Below are positions 50,726-59,771 of a stretch of DNA of 64,000 nucleotides, in pieces. Under the pieces are notes generated by a model, which did not search any database, was not told where the DNA came from, and saw nothing but the letters and a program-made list of their open reading frames with translations. The translations under genes and the position numbers were made by a program. This stretch comes from Azorhizobium doebereinerae UFLA1-100 (GTDB lineage: Bacteria > Pseudomonadota > Alphaproteobacteria > Rhizobiales > Xanthobacteraceae): NCBI RefSeq assembly GCF_000473085.1, contig NZ_AXBA01000016.1:1-64000 (forward strand), written 5' to 3'. Positions within the stretch are counted from its first letter, which is position 1. Each line of letters begins with the position of its first letter.

Positions 50726-53236
50726 TCAGATATGGCCGAAGATCTGGCTGTATTCGTAGGCGATCTGCTCCACGCCGCTGCCGGTGGGCGACACGAAGCC
50801 CACGCTGCTGCCGTTATCCCGGCCCACCGACCAGATGGAGAGGCCGGCGATGTCCGCATTGCCGTCCGCATAGGCCAGAAGCTGCTGCGCGTCGGAGAGC
50901 GTGAACACCTCGCTCGACACGTCGTTGATGCCGATCATCACCGTGATGCCCAGCTTGGCGTCGAGGCCGAGGGTGTGCAGTTGCGCCAGGGTGGCATTGG
51001 CCGCCGCGATGGCATCGCTGCCCATGTCGCCGCTGTCGACGGCGGCGCCATAGTCCATGGCCATGATGTTGACCGTGTCGACATGGACGCCGTCGGCGAT
51101 CGCCTGCTTCAGCAGCGCGAGGCCGTCGTTGGTCAGGCCCGTGGGCAGGACCGGCAGGGTGAACGACACGTCGAGGTCCGGATTGGCCGCCTCCAGCGAC
51201 ACCAGCGCCTGATCGCGCAGGTGGTTGGCGGCGGTGTTGGCGAGCGCGGAGCCTTCGACGTCGAAGTCCAGCTTGTTCACATGGTAGGTGTCGACCACCG
51301 ACTGGTAGGCGGCGGTGAGCGCCGTGGCGCTGGTGAAGGTGAGCGCCGCCTCCTGCCCGTTGGCGCCGCCGAAGGAAATGGTGATGTCGCCGCCGATGGC
51401 CTGGAGCGCGGCCACCTGGTCGTGGATGGTCGAGCCGTTGGGCAGGGTGTCGTTGGCGATGGTCCCGGTGCCGCCCCAGCCGATGGTGTCGGTGCCGGAA
51501 CTCAGCACGAACGCCAGGGTGAAATCGGTGACGCCGGAGGCCTGGGCGATGGCCATGAGGTCCTGGCTCGAACTCAGCGACATGTCGATGTAGGGCGAAT
51601 AGGACTGCTCCACGCTGGAGCCGCCCGCCGCGTCCGTGGTCACGGTGATGGGCGTCGCCGCCGGCGAATGGCCGGCCTCGTCCACCGCCACCACGGTGAA
51701 CTGGTAGGCGGTGGCGGCGTCCAGGCCCGTCACCTTGAAATAGGTGTCGGCCGTGGTCGCGACGAGGACGCCGTTCTCATAGATCTCGTAGGCTGAAACA
51801 CTGCCCGCGCCCTGCACCACGGCGGCGTCCCACACCAGCACCGCCGACGTATCGGACACGGCGGTGGCGAACAGGTCGTCCGGGGCATTGGGCAGGACGG
51901 GGGTGGTGTCGAGAGTGCCGGCCACGGTCCACACCTGGCCGGAGCCGTCCGTGCCGCTGTGGGTGGCGGGGTCCGCGCCCTGCGTCCACCAATGGGCCTC
52001 GTAGACGAGATTGCCCACGGCGGCGAGATCGCCCGCCACATAGACCGTCGCGGCGCTCCAGGCCGCCGCATAGGCGGTCTCGCCCGTGCCGGTGCCGCCG
52101 CCCGAGGAACCGCCCCCGGTGGAGCCGCCGCCCGAGCCGCCGCTGTCGCCGGAGCTGCTCCCCGAGCCGCCGTCGGACCCGCCGGTCGATCCGCCGGTCG
52201 ATCCGCCCGTATGGGAGGCGAGCGCCGTGGTCCATTCGGCGAGGGCCGAACTGTCCTTGGCGGAGATGTTGGCGAGGGTCAGGTCGGCCAGGGAAACGCC
52301 CGACAGGGTGTAGGTCTGGCTGTTGGAGGCAATGGCGATCACCACCGAGCCATCGACCTCGGAAACGGAGAAATTGTCGGCCGAGAACCAGCCGAAATCC
52401 AGCTTGTCGAGGGCGGTGTCGAAATGCAGCACCGTGTTGGTGCCCCAGGCCCAGGAGATGGTGGTCACGGTCGCGAGGCCGTCGCCCGCATGGCCCGTGC
52501 CGGCATCCCCGCTGGTGCCGCCGCCGTCGGTGGCGCCGCCGGTGCCGGTGCCGGTGCCGGTGCCGGTGCCGGTGCCGCCGGAGGTGCCGGTACCGCCCGC
52601 CAGCGCCGTCGTCCATTCGCCCAGTGCCCCGCTGTCCTTGGCGAGGATGTTGGCGAGCGAGAGTTCCGAAAGGGTCACGCCGGACAGCGTGTAGGTCTGG
52701 CTGTTGGAGGCAATGGCGATCACCACCGAGCCATCGACCTCGGAAACGGAGAAATTGTCGGCCGAGAACCAGCCGAAATCCAGCTTGTCGAGGGCGGTGT
52801 CGAAATGCAGCACCGTGTTGGTGCCCCAGGCCCAGGAGATGGTGGTCACGGTCGCGAGGCCGTCGCCCGCATGGCCCGTGCCGGCATCCCCGCTGGTGCC
52901 GCCGCCGTCGGTGGCGCCGCCGGTGCCGGTGCCGGTGCCGGTGCCGGTGCCGGTGCCGCCGGAGGTGCCGGTACCGCCCGCCAGCGCCGTCGTCCATTCG
53001 CCCAGTGCCCCGCTGTCCTTGGCGAGGATGTTGGCGAGCGAGAGTTCCGAAAGGGTCACGCCGGACAGCGTGTAGGTCTGGCTGTTGGACGGAATGGAGA
53101 TCACCACCGAGCCGTTGACCTCGGAGATGGCGAACTGGTCCGCCTGGAACCAGCCGAAATCCAGCACGTCCGATGCGGGATTGAAGGCAATCACGCTGTT
53201 CGAGCCCCAGGCCCAGTTGATCGTCGTCGTCTTAGC
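50726..53236 (-). CDS. Multidomain GH18 chitinase-like protein with triple N-terminal repeat
   Basis: 836 aa, no signal peptide. Three repeats of about 83 residues lie at about 1-84, 129-210 and 256-342 (consensus includes LDFGWFSADNFSVSEVDGSV and SNSQTYTLSGVTLSELSLAN), joined by GTGTG linkers. Next come a chitin-binding CBM5/12-type module (about 392-430, AAWSAATVYVAGDLAAVGN, EAHWWTQGADP), a fibronectin type III domain (about 449-540) and a GH18 barrel (about 549-836) with the catalytic LDFDVEG near residue 655 and NIMAMDYG. Repeats 1-2 share a DNA-identical unit. Without a signal peptide, export would need a type I or other system. ATG 53236. Confidence 0.88.
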   Translation of the reverse strand, partial: AKTTTINWAWGSNSVIAFNPASDVLDFGWFQADQFAISEVNGSVVISIPSNSQTYTLSGVTLSELSLANILAKDSGALGEWTTALAGGTGTSGGTGTGTGTGTGTGGATDGGGTSGDAGTGHAGDGLATVTTISWAWGTNTVLHFDTALDKLDFGWFSADNFSVSEVDGSVVIAIASNSQTYTLSGVTLSELSLANILAKDSGALGEWTTALAGGTGTSGGTGTGTGTGTGTGGATDGGGTSGDAGTGHAGDGLATVTTISWAWGTNTVLHFDTALDKLDFGWFSADNFSVSEVDGSVVIAIASNSQTYTLSGVSLADLTLANISAKDSSALAEWTTALASHTGGSTGGSTGGSDGGSGSSSGDSGGSGGGSTGGGSSGGGTGTGETAYAAAWSAATVYVAGDLAAVGNLVYEAHWWTQGADPATHSGTDGSGQVWTVAGTLDTTPVLPNAPDDLFATAVSDTSAVLVWDAAVVQGAGSVSAYEIYENGVLVATTADTYFKVTGLDAATAYQFTVVAVDEAGHSPAATPITVTTDAAGGSSVEQSYSPYIDMSLSSSQDLMAIAQASGVTDFTLAFVLSSGTDTIGWGGTGTIANDTLPNGSTIHDQVAALQAIGGDITISFGGANGQEAALTFTSATALTAAYQSVVDTYHVNKLDFDVEGSALANTAANHLRDQALVSLEAANPDLDVSFTLPVLPTGLTNDGLALLKQAIADGVHVDTVNIMAMDYGAAVDSGDMGSDAIAAANATLAQLHTLGLDAKLGITVMIGINDVSSEVFTLSDAQQLLAYADGNADIAGLSIWSVGRDNGSSVGFVSPTGSGVEQIAYEYSQIFGHI
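52309..53084. repeat. Perfect 381-bp tandem duplication within the chitinase-like gene
   Basis: The stretch from about 52309 to 52700 recurs at about 52690-53084 with no difference that I could see. It encodes one 83-residue repeat plus one GTG-rich linker (127 codons). 381 is a multiple of three, so the frame is kept. Confidence 0.9.
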
Positions 53237-53383
53237 CATGGTCCACCCGTTGCTGCCTGAACTCCGCATTCAACAGCACCGCCGAGCCCCACCACGCCGT
53301 ACCGCCTGCCGCGAGCGGTACCTTGATGGGTGCCAGCAAGAGGTGTCCAATGCATTTGTGGCAAGGCGCGATAGGCTGGCTGC

Positions 53384-54346
53384 ATGGCGCCGGCAGGCGG
53401 CGATGCGGCCGCGGCGGATGACAAGGGGCCTCGATTGATCGAACTGAAGCGGCTGCGGCAGGTGGTGGCCATCGCGGACAGCGGCACGTTCGCCAAGGCG
53501 GCGGAGAACCTGCACATGTCCCAGCCGGCGCTCAGCCGCAGCATCCAGGACCTGGAACGGCAGGTGGGCGCGCCGCTGTTCGAGCGCGCCCCCCGCGCGG
53601 TCCGCCCCACCGCCCTCGGGATGCTGGTCATCGAGGAAGGGCGCGACATCCTGCGGCGCGCGAGCGCCCTTGATGCCGCCATCGCGGATCGGCGCGGCCT
53701 CGGCCACACCATCGTGTTCGGCTCGGGGCTCTATTCCAACCACAATCTGGTGCCGCTCGCCGTCGCCGCCTTCGCCGCCCGCCAGCCGGAGGTGCAGGTG
53801 AAGGTGATCGCCGGCGGCTGGCGCGACTGCCGCGACATGCTGGAGCGCGGCGCCATGGATTTCTTCATCGGCGAACGCATCGACGGGGGCACGGAGGACG
53901 CCTTCCGCGAGCGGCCGCTGCGCGAGCGGCAGGGCGCCGTCGTGGTGCGCAAAGGCCACCCGCTCTGCGCCCTCCCCGCCTGCACGGCGGCGGACATCGC
54001 GCGCTATCCCTTCGCCGGCGCGCGCCAGCCGGAGCGCGTGGTCCGGCATTTCCCGCGCAACGCCCGGCTCGGCCGCCCCGACGCCGGAGGCAAGGTGCTG
54101 GAGCCGCAGTTCGAGGCTTATTCCTGGGCGGCGGTCTCGGCCATCGTGCGGGACAGCGACGCGGTGGCGTTCGGCAGCCCGAGCCTGGTGGCCGACCATG
54201 CAGGCGCCTTGGTGTGCCTCGACGTGGTGCTGCCGTGGCTGCGCTATACCGGCGCCGTCATCTGGCGCACCGAGCGCGGCCTCTCGCCCCGTGCGCAGGC
54301 CTTCGCCGATCTCGTCATCGACATCGACGGCACGCTGCCCGACTGA
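53384..54346 (+). CDS. LysR-family transcriptional regulator
   Basis: 320 aa. The N-terminal winged helix is LKRLRQVVAIADSGTFAKAA followed by LHMSQPALSRSIQDLERQVG, with a periplasmic-binding-like effector domain from about residue 110 (IVFGSGLYSNHNLVPLAVAA). It is divergent from the chitinase-like gene (147 bp between starts) and convergent with the DUF3100 gene. It could control either neighbour; LysR regulators most often control the divergent gene. ATG 53384 is listed; a TTG at 53435 with AAGGGG upstream would start right at the helix. Confidence 0.92.
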   Translation: MAPAGGDAAAADDKGPRLIELKRLRQVVAIADSGTFAKAAENLHMSQPALSRSIQDLERQVGAPLFERAPRAVRPTALGMLVIEEGRDILRRASALDAAIADRRGLGHTIVFGSGLYSNHNLVPLAVAAFAARQPEVQVKVIAGGWRDCRDMLERGAMDFFIGERIDGGTEDAFRERPLRERQGAVVVRKGHPLCALPACTAADIARYPFAGARQPERVVRHFPRNARLGRPDAGGKVLEPQFEAYSWAAVSAIVRDSDAVAFGSPSLVADHAGALVCLDVVLPWLRYTGAVIWRTERGLSPRAQAFADLVIDIDGTLPD

Positions 54347-54353
54347 GCGGGCG

Positions 54354-54381
54354 GGCGGCCGGCAGTTGCCCGCCGGCCGCC
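54354..54381. terminator. Hairpin between convergent LysR and DUF3100 genes
   Basis: GGCGGCCGGC and GCCGGCCGCC form a 10-bp stem with an 8-nt loop. No U-run is seen, so it is only a candidate. Confidence 0.4.
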
Positions 54382-54403
54382 ATCAAGGTCATGCCGGCCG
54401 GCG

Positions 54404-55744
54404 TCAGGCCGGCACGTGCATGAAGAACTGGGCGATGATCGCCGCACCGAGGAAGGTGCCGGCATTGGCCATCAGCGACACCAGCACGATGCGCCAGCCC
54501 AGGCTCTTGAACACCGGCACGTCCTTGGCGATGGACAGGCCGGCGAAGGCCAGCATGGGCGCGGTCATGGCCAGGAAGTTGATCTTGCCGGTCAGCGCCG
54601 CGATGTCCGCCGCATAGGGCATGCCCGGATAGGTCAGCGCCATGGCCACCGCCGACACCCACACCACCGCCGGCACGATGCCCCGGGTGAGCCGGTAGAT
54701 GGCATAGCCCGCCAGCACCGCGCCGATCATGATGGCGAGGCCGGCGATCACGCTGGCATCCGGCACCGTCTTGTAGACGATGTAGTTGCCGATCAGCGAC
54801 ATGGCACCCGACACCACCCACACCACCAGCAGCTCGACGAAGGACAGCTTCACGCCCGGCTCGTGCGAGACCTGCGCGTCCACGGCGGCCATCTTCACCT
54901 CGCGGCCGCGGCCGAGGATGGGCTCCAGCTTGCCATAGGCCCACACCGTGAACGGCAGGGAGAGGAACAGCGTGAAATAGGTGCCGATGGTGGTGGTGAT
55001 GAGGTTGGAGGCGGCGGCGAACGCCGCCACGTCCTTGGCCACCTCGGGCGTCTGCTGCGCGGCGATGGCGCCGGAGGCGGCGGCCATCATGCTGCCCGAG
55101 CCGACGCCCGCGCCCATGGCCAGCGCCAGCGGGTTGAAGATGTTGAGGCTCGACACCAGCCCGGCGAAGATGGCGATGAACACCGCGCCGAAGATGGTGC
55201 CGGTCATGTATTCGGCCAGCACGCCGCGCCCTTCCGGGCTCGCCATGCCGTATTTCTCGCCGATGATGGCAAGGCTCGGCTCGCGCCCCACCGAGAAGGT
55301 GGCGCCGATGGCCTCGCGCTTGATGCCCAGCAGCAGGGCGACGGGCAGGCCGAACACCATGGTGCCGAAGAAGTGGCCGAACTCCTGGAACACCAGCGCC
55401 CAGCCGGCGCCGAGGATCTTCGGCAGGTTGCCGCCCACCAGCACGCCCAGCTTGGCCACGAACAGCAGCAGCGCCGGCTGGAGCACGGCGGCGGAGATGG
55501 CCTGAAGGTCGGTGGAGACCTTCACCGGCCCCGGCAAGGCGGGCGAGGCCACGCCCCAGGCCGCCGCGATGAGCAGCGCCCACAGCAGCGGCAGCAGCAC
55601 CACCTTGTAGGTGCCGCCCATGGGCACGTTGACGATGCCGATCAGCTCCGCGACCAGCACGCAGAGCGCGGCGAAGACGAAGACCTTGACCAGCTTTCCG
55701 GCCCCGACATCGGGGCGCGCGGCTGCGGCGTGTGTGGCTTGCAT
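54404..55744 (-). CDS. DUF3100 family integral membrane protein
   Basis: 446 aa with about 12 hydrophobic segments, starting MQATHAAAARPDVGAGKLVK. It matches the DUF3100 family (conserved FATSVGREPSLAI-like stretch seen here as FSVGREPSLAIIGEKYGMAS, and GAGVGSGSMMAAASGAIAAQ). It is likely a transporter, unassigned. It sits 64 bp downstream of an aldehyde dehydrogenase gene on the same strand and is presumably the uptake component of that cluster. ATG 55744 has AGGGG upstream. Confidence 0.82.
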   Translation of the reverse strand: MQATHAAAARPDVGAGKLVKVFVFAALCVLVAELIGIVNVPMGGTYKVVLLPLLWALLIAAAWGVASPALPGPVKVSTDLQAISAAVLQPALLLFVAKLGVLVGGNLPKILGAGWALVFQEFGHFFGTMVFGLPVALLLGIKREAIGATFSVGREPSLAIIGEKYGMASPEGRGVLAEYMTGTIFGAVFIAIFAGLVSSLNIFNPLALAMGAGVGSGSMMAAASGAIAAQQTPEVAKDVAAFAAASNLITTTIGTYFTLFLSLPFTVWAYGKLEPILGRGREVKMAAVDAQVSHEPGVKLSFVELLVVWVVSGAMSLIGNYIVYKTVPDASVIAGLAIMIGAVLAGYAIYRLTRGIVPAVVWVSAVAMALTYPGMPYAADIAALTGKINFLAMTAPMLAFAGLSIAKDVPVFKSLGWRIVLVSLMANAGTFLGAAIIAQFFMHVPA

Positions 55745-55808
55745 GTGGGAACCCCTCTTGCCCCTTGTTATTGGCCTTGCGCCCGGCGCCCCCGCGCCGG
55801 GCGGCATA

Positions 55809-57344
55809 TCAGTCCCTCAGGCCGGCCGCATAGCCGAACGCAACGGCAGGCTGCGCCGCCGTCTCGACCCAGACGCTCTTGACCTGGGTGTATTCATACA
55901 ACGCCTCGACGCCGCTGGAGCGCCCGTGCCCCGAGTGGTTGAAGCCGCCGAAGGGCGAAGCGACGTTGATGGTCTTGTAGGAATTGATCCAGAAGGTGCC
56001 GGCCTTCACCGCCGCCGCGACGCGGTGGGCGCGGGCGACATCCTGCGTCCACACCGCGCCGGCGAGGCCGAAGTCGCTGTCATTGGCGATGGCGACGGCC
56101 TCCGCCTCGTCCTCGAACGGGATGGCGACGACCACCGGGCCGAACACCTCCTTGCGGGCGATGCCCATGGCGTTGGTCACGTTCTTCAGCACGGTGGGGG
56201 CGACGAAATAGCCGCCCTCCTTGGCTTCGCCGGTCTCACCCGTGACGATCTCCGCGCCCTCCCCCGCGCCCTCGCGGATCAGCGCGAGCACGTGGTTGTA
56301 CTGCTTGGCGTTGTTGATGGGGCCGACCTCGCTCTCGGTGGAGGCCGGGTCGCCGACGCGGATCTTCGCCGCGCCCTTGGCCACCATGTCCACGAAGCGG
56401 TCATAGACCTGACGCTGCACCAGCAGGCGCGAGCCGGAGACGCAGCTCTGCCCGGCACCGGAGAAGATCGCCGCCTGGGCGCCGACGGCGGCGCGCTCCA
56501 GATCGGCATCGGCGAACACGATGTTGGCGGACTTGCCGCCCAGCTCCAGCACGCAGGGCAGCAGCAGGCGGGCGGCGGCCTCGGCGATGAGGCGGCCGGT
56601 GGGCACCGAGCCCACGAACACCACCTTCTTCACCGCCGGCTGCGCCATGGCCGCCTGGCCGGTGGTGTGACCGAAGCCGGACAGCACGTTGACCACGCCC
56701 TTGGGCAGGCCGGCGCGCTCGGCCAGCAGGGCCAGCGCCAGCGAGGTGAGCGGGGTCAGTTCGGACGGCTTCAGCAGCACCGCATTGCCCATGGCGATGG
56801 CCGGCGCGATCTGCCAGCCGGCGGTGAAGATGGGCGCGTTCCAGGGGGTGATCTGGAGCACCACGCCCATGGGCTCGCGGCGGGTATAATTGAGGTGGCT
56901 CGACGGGACGGGGATCACCTCGCCGTGGAACTTGTCCGCCCAGCCGGCATAATATTCGAACATCTCCACGACCTTGCCGACCTCGGCGCGGGCGTCGCGG
57001 ATGGGCTTGCCGGCCATCAGGCTCTCCACCTGGGCCAGCTGTTCCACCTGGGCCAGCACCTCGCGGGCGATCGCCTGCATGACGCGGCCGCGCCCGGCGG
57101 CGGTGAGCTTGGCCCAGGCGGCCTGCCCCGCGGCGGCGGCCACGGCGGCCTTGGCGGCGACGGCCACGCCCGCATCCGGATAGGCGAACAGCGGCTTGCC
57201 GGTGGCCGGGTCGCGCACCTCGACGAACGGGCCGTCACCGACGAGGAGTTCGCCGCCCACGTAGGAGCCGATGGTCTCCAGGCCGGGCCAGAAGGGAGCG
57301 AGCGCCTGTTGCAGGCGGGGATCGATGAAAGCGGTCACGGGCAT
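55809..57344 (-). CDS. NAD(P)-dependent aldehyde dehydrogenase
   Basis: 511 aa. The catalytic Glu is in VLELGGKSANIVF, the catalytic Cys in GAGQSCVSGSRLL, and the Rossmann motif GSVPTGRLIAEAAARLL replaces the usual FTGS loop. Other blocks: ITPWNAPIFTAGWQIAPAIA, KEVFGPVVVAIPFEDEAEAV, NSYKTINVASPFGGFNHSGH. It oxidises an aldehyde to an acid. The start overlaps the stop of the upstream dehydrogenase as TGATG, so the two enzymes probably act in sequence (alcohol or hydroxyacid to aldehyde to acid). Confidence 0.93.
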   Translation of the reverse strand: MPVTAFIDPRLQQALAPFWPGLETIGSYVGGELLVGDGPFVEVRDPATGKPLFAYPDAGVAVAAKAAVAAAAGQAAWAKLTAAGRGRVMQAIAREVLAQVEQLAQVESLMAGKPIRDARAEVGKVVEMFEYYAGWADKFHGEVIPVPSSHLNYTRREPMGVVLQITPWNAPIFTAGWQIAPAIAMGNAVLLKPSELTPLTSLALALLAERAGLPKGVVNVLSGFGHTTGQAAMAQPAVKKVVFVGSVPTGRLIAEAAARLLLPCVLELGGKSANIVFADADLERAAVGAQAAIFSGAGQSCVSGSRLLVQRQVYDRFVDMVAKGAAKIRVGDPASTESEVGPINNAKQYNHVLALIREGAGEGAEIVTGETGEAKEGGYFVAPTVLKNVTNAMGIARKEVFGPVVVAIPFEDEAEAVAIANDSDFGLAGAVWTQDVARAHRVAAAVKAGTFWINSYKTINVASPFGGFNHSGHGRSSGVEALYEYTQVKSVWVETAAQPAVAFGYAAGLRD

Positions 57345-58222
57345 CAGCTCTTCTTGCCGGGGAAAGTGGTCTCGACGATGCGGTTGAAGTCCTCGCCGTC
57401 GGCGATGGTGGCGGCGCTGTCGGCCCAGATGCCGGCGGCGTCCGCGAACATGGGCAGGTCGAGCCCCAGGCTCGCCACGAGATCGGTGCCGAGCTTCACG
57501 TCCTTGCGCATCAGCTTCATGGTGAAGCCGGAATTGAAGGCGCCGTTGAGGATCCAGGTGCCGGCGTTCACCTGCGTCACGCCGGAGCGGCCGGAGCCGG
57601 CATTGATGCCCTCCAGCATGCGCGCGGGCTCGACGCCCGCCTCCTGCGCGAGGCGCAGCGCCTCGCCGGCGGTGAGCAGATGCGCCGCGCAGAGCAGATT
57701 GTTGATGATCTTGGTCACGTGCCCGGCGCCCACCGGGCCCACATGCACGCGGGTGGCGCTCATGGCCTCCAGCACCGGCATGGCGCGCGCCACATCGGCC
57801 TCGCTGCCGCCGATCACCATGGTCATGGTGCCGGTGAGCGCGCCCTTCGGCCCGCCGCTGACCGGCGCGTCGATCATCGCCATGCCCGCCGCCTGAAGCG
57901 CGGCCGCCAGCTTGCGGGTGGTGTCGGGATGGGAGGTGGAGGTGTCCACCACCAGCAGGCCGGGCTTTGCCGCTTCGAGGATGCCGCCGGGCCCGGCGAC
58001 CACCTCCTCCACGATGGCGGCGGTGGGCAAAGAGAGGATGACCACATCCGCCTTCGCGCACACGGCGGCGAGATCCGCCAGCGTCGCCACGCCCTCCGCC
58101 GCCAGGGCGGCGCGGGTGGCGTCCAGGGCGTCATAGCCCACCACGTCCACGCCGGCGCGCTTGAGGGACAGCGCCATGCCGCGCCCCATGTTGCCGAGAC
58201 CGATCACGCGAACGCTTGTCAC
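57344..58222 (-). CDS. Beta-hydroxyacid dehydrogenase family oxidoreductase
   Basis: 292 aa. The NAD(P)-binding motif VIGLGNMGRGMALSLKRAGV, the substrate-binding DAPVSGGPKGALTGTMTMVI, and the catalytic-Lys block GPVGAGHVTKIINNLLCAAH mark the 3-hydroxyisobutyrate / tartronate-semialdehyde reductase family. Start: GTG 58222 with GAGGAG 6 nt upstream. It is the first gene of the run with the aldehyde dehydrogenase and DUF3100 membrane protein, and it is divergent from a LysR gene. The exact substrate is open. Confidence 0.92.
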   Translation of the reverse strand: MTSVRVIGLGNMGRGMALSLKRAGVDVVGYDALDATRAALAAEGVATLADLAAVCAKADVVILSLPTAAIVEEVVAGPGGILEAAKPGLLVVDTSTSHPDTTRKLAAALQAAGMAMIDAPVSGGPKGALTGTMTMVIGGSEADVARAMPVLEAMSATRVHVGPVGAGHVTKIINNLLCAAHLLTAGEALRLAQEAGVEPARMLEGINAGSGRSGVTQVNAGTWILNGAFNSGFTMKLMRKDVKLGTDLVASLGLDLPMFADAAGIWADSAATIADGEDFNRIVETTFPGKKS

Positions 58223-58452
58223 GCGCTTCTCCTCAAACCGGAACGCGCTCCGGGGGAAACGGTGCGTTCCCCCTGCGGCTTGGCGCGTTCGCACACGGTG
58301 GACCGAAGGCGGCGCGCGGGCGGAATCGGGTTGCCATTCCGCCGGCGCGTGTCCGGCCCTCTTGCCCAGGAAAGCTACGGGCTCAATTTGCGGGCAGACA
58401 GCACGGGTCCGGTCGCTTAGTGTTGACCTGAAGGCAACGGAGATCTGGAATC

Positions 58453-59385
58453 GTGGCATCGCCGCTGGACGACCACCGGCTGGGCTATCTCTATGAAGCC
58501 ATCCGCCTCGGCTCGGTGCGCGCGGCGGCCGACCACCTGGCGGTGAACGCCTCCGTCGTCTCGCGCCAGATCGCCCATCTGGAGAAGGACCTCGGCCTGC
58601 TGCTGATCGAGCGCCTGGGGCGCGGCGTGCGCGCCACCGAGGCCGGCGACCTGCTGGCCCAGCGCTTCCGCCAATGGTCCGCCGACCGGGCCGACACCCT
58701 GGCCAAGCTCCAGGAGATCCAGGGCCTGAAGCGCGGCCATGTGGACATCATCTCCGGCGAGGGCTTCGTCAGCGACCTGATTTCCGGCCCGCTGAACCGC
58801 TTCTGGCAGCGCCATCCCAACCTCACCATGTCGGTGGAGGTGGCCGGCACCAACGACGTGATCCGCGGCGTGGCCGAGGACCGCTACCATATCGGCCTCG
58901 TCTACAATGCCCCGCCCGACCCGCGCCTGCGCACGGCGGCGGCGAGCCGCCAGCCGATCTGCCTCGTGGCCGCGCCCGGCCACGCCCTCGCCCGGCGCGG
59001 CGGCGCGGTGACGCTGAAGGACGCCGCCGACGCGCCGGTGGCGCAACTGCACACCCGCTACGGCGTGCGGCAGATCGTGGCCATGGCGGAAATGGCGGAG
59101 AAGGTGAGCCTGATGCCCGCGCTCACCACCGGCTCGATCTATGTGCTGCGGGAATTCGCCAAGACCGGACGCGGGATCACCTTCCTGCCCGCCTTCTCGG
59201 TGGCCGCCGACATCGCCGACGGCTCGCTGGTGGCGGTGCCGGTGGACAATCCTCTGCTGTCCACGGTGGAGGCGAAGGTCATCACCCGGCTCGGCCGCCA
59301 GCTGCCCAGCGCCGCCGCCCAGCTGCTGCGCGCGCTGATCGCGCAGATGAAGGCGTTCCATACGGGCCAGGTGCCGGGCGCCTGA
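58453..59385 (+). CDS. LysR-family transcriptional regulator
   Basis: 310 aa. Winged helix LGYLYEAIRLGSVRAAADHL followed by NASVVSRQIAHLEKDLGLLL, then an effector domain (GHVDIISGEGFVSDLISGPL). It is divergent from the dehydrogenase-aldehyde dehydrogenase-DUF3100 run, with 230 bp between starts, so it probably controls that run. The start is a GTG preceded by CGGAGATCTGGAATC. The N-terminus is only a few residues before the helix-turn-helix, as usual. Confidence 0.93.
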   Translation: MASPLDDHRLGYLYEAIRLGSVRAAADHLAVNASVVSRQIAHLEKDLGLLLIERLGRGVRATEAGDLLAQRFRQWSADRADTLAKLQEIQGLKRGHVDIISGEGFVSDLISGPLNRFWQRHPNLTMSVEVAGTNDVIRGVAEDRYHIGLVYNAPPDPRLRTAAASRQPICLVAAPGHALARRGGAVTLKDAADAPVAQLHTRYGVRQIVAMAEMAEKVSLMPALTTGSIYVLREFAKTGRGITFLPAFSVAADIADGSLVAVPVDNPLLSTVEAKVITRLGRQLPSAAAQLLRALIAQMKAFHTGQVPGA

Positions 59386-59445
59386 CCAATAGCCGGAAAC
59401 CTGCCCCTCCGGCCTGACACCGCGCGACCGCCCGGCTCGCCGTGC

Positions 59446-59559
59446 TCAAAGTCGATCACCGCCAAAACGTCGGATGTTCTCTGCAACGACTGTATCAAGG
59501 CCGCCCGCGGCGAATATCGCCGTGAACATCAGCGCCATGGCCCCCGTCAGGGAGAACAT
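59446..59559 (-). CDS. Possible 37-residue membrane peptide
   Basis: MFSLTGAMALMFTAIFAAGG leads to LDTVVAENIRRFGGDRL. The hydrophobic first half would span a membrane. No good ribosome-binding site is visible and no family is recognised, so it may be spurious. It is transcribed opposite to both neighbours. Confidence 0.25.
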   Translation of the reverse strand: MFSLTGAMALMFTAIFAAGGLDTVVAENIRRFGGDRL

Positions 59560-59757
59560 CCCGGCGCGACTGATGTGGCATTTTCATCACATTCTTCGGC
59601 CGAGCCACGGGAAGGCACCGCGGTACGGTTGCGTTACGGCACCTGCTCCTGTCTTGTTTAACGAAAGGTGACGACTGGTTTTTTTTCCGGTCGCGCACGG
59701 GGTTGTCGCCCAGCCTTTCCCAACACAAGCGGAGAGGATGCGGGCCGGCGCCGTGAT

Positions 59758-59764
59758 GGGGGGG
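59758..59764. repeat. Homopolymer run of seven G at the 5' end of the autotransporter gene
   Basis: The run lies between an ATG with GGAGAGG directly before it (59738) and the long open frame. See the finding on possible phase variation. Confidence 0.8.
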
Positions 59765-59771
59765 CGTTTCA

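Larger units (their letters stand above)
59386..59771. other. Intergenic stretch before the autotransporter
   Basis: 386 bp that hold one weak small minus-strand frame (59446-59559), a short plus-strand frame (59738-59782) and the seven-G run before the autotransporter. Part of it (about 59630-59700) is AT-richer and may hold the promoter. Confidence 0.5.
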
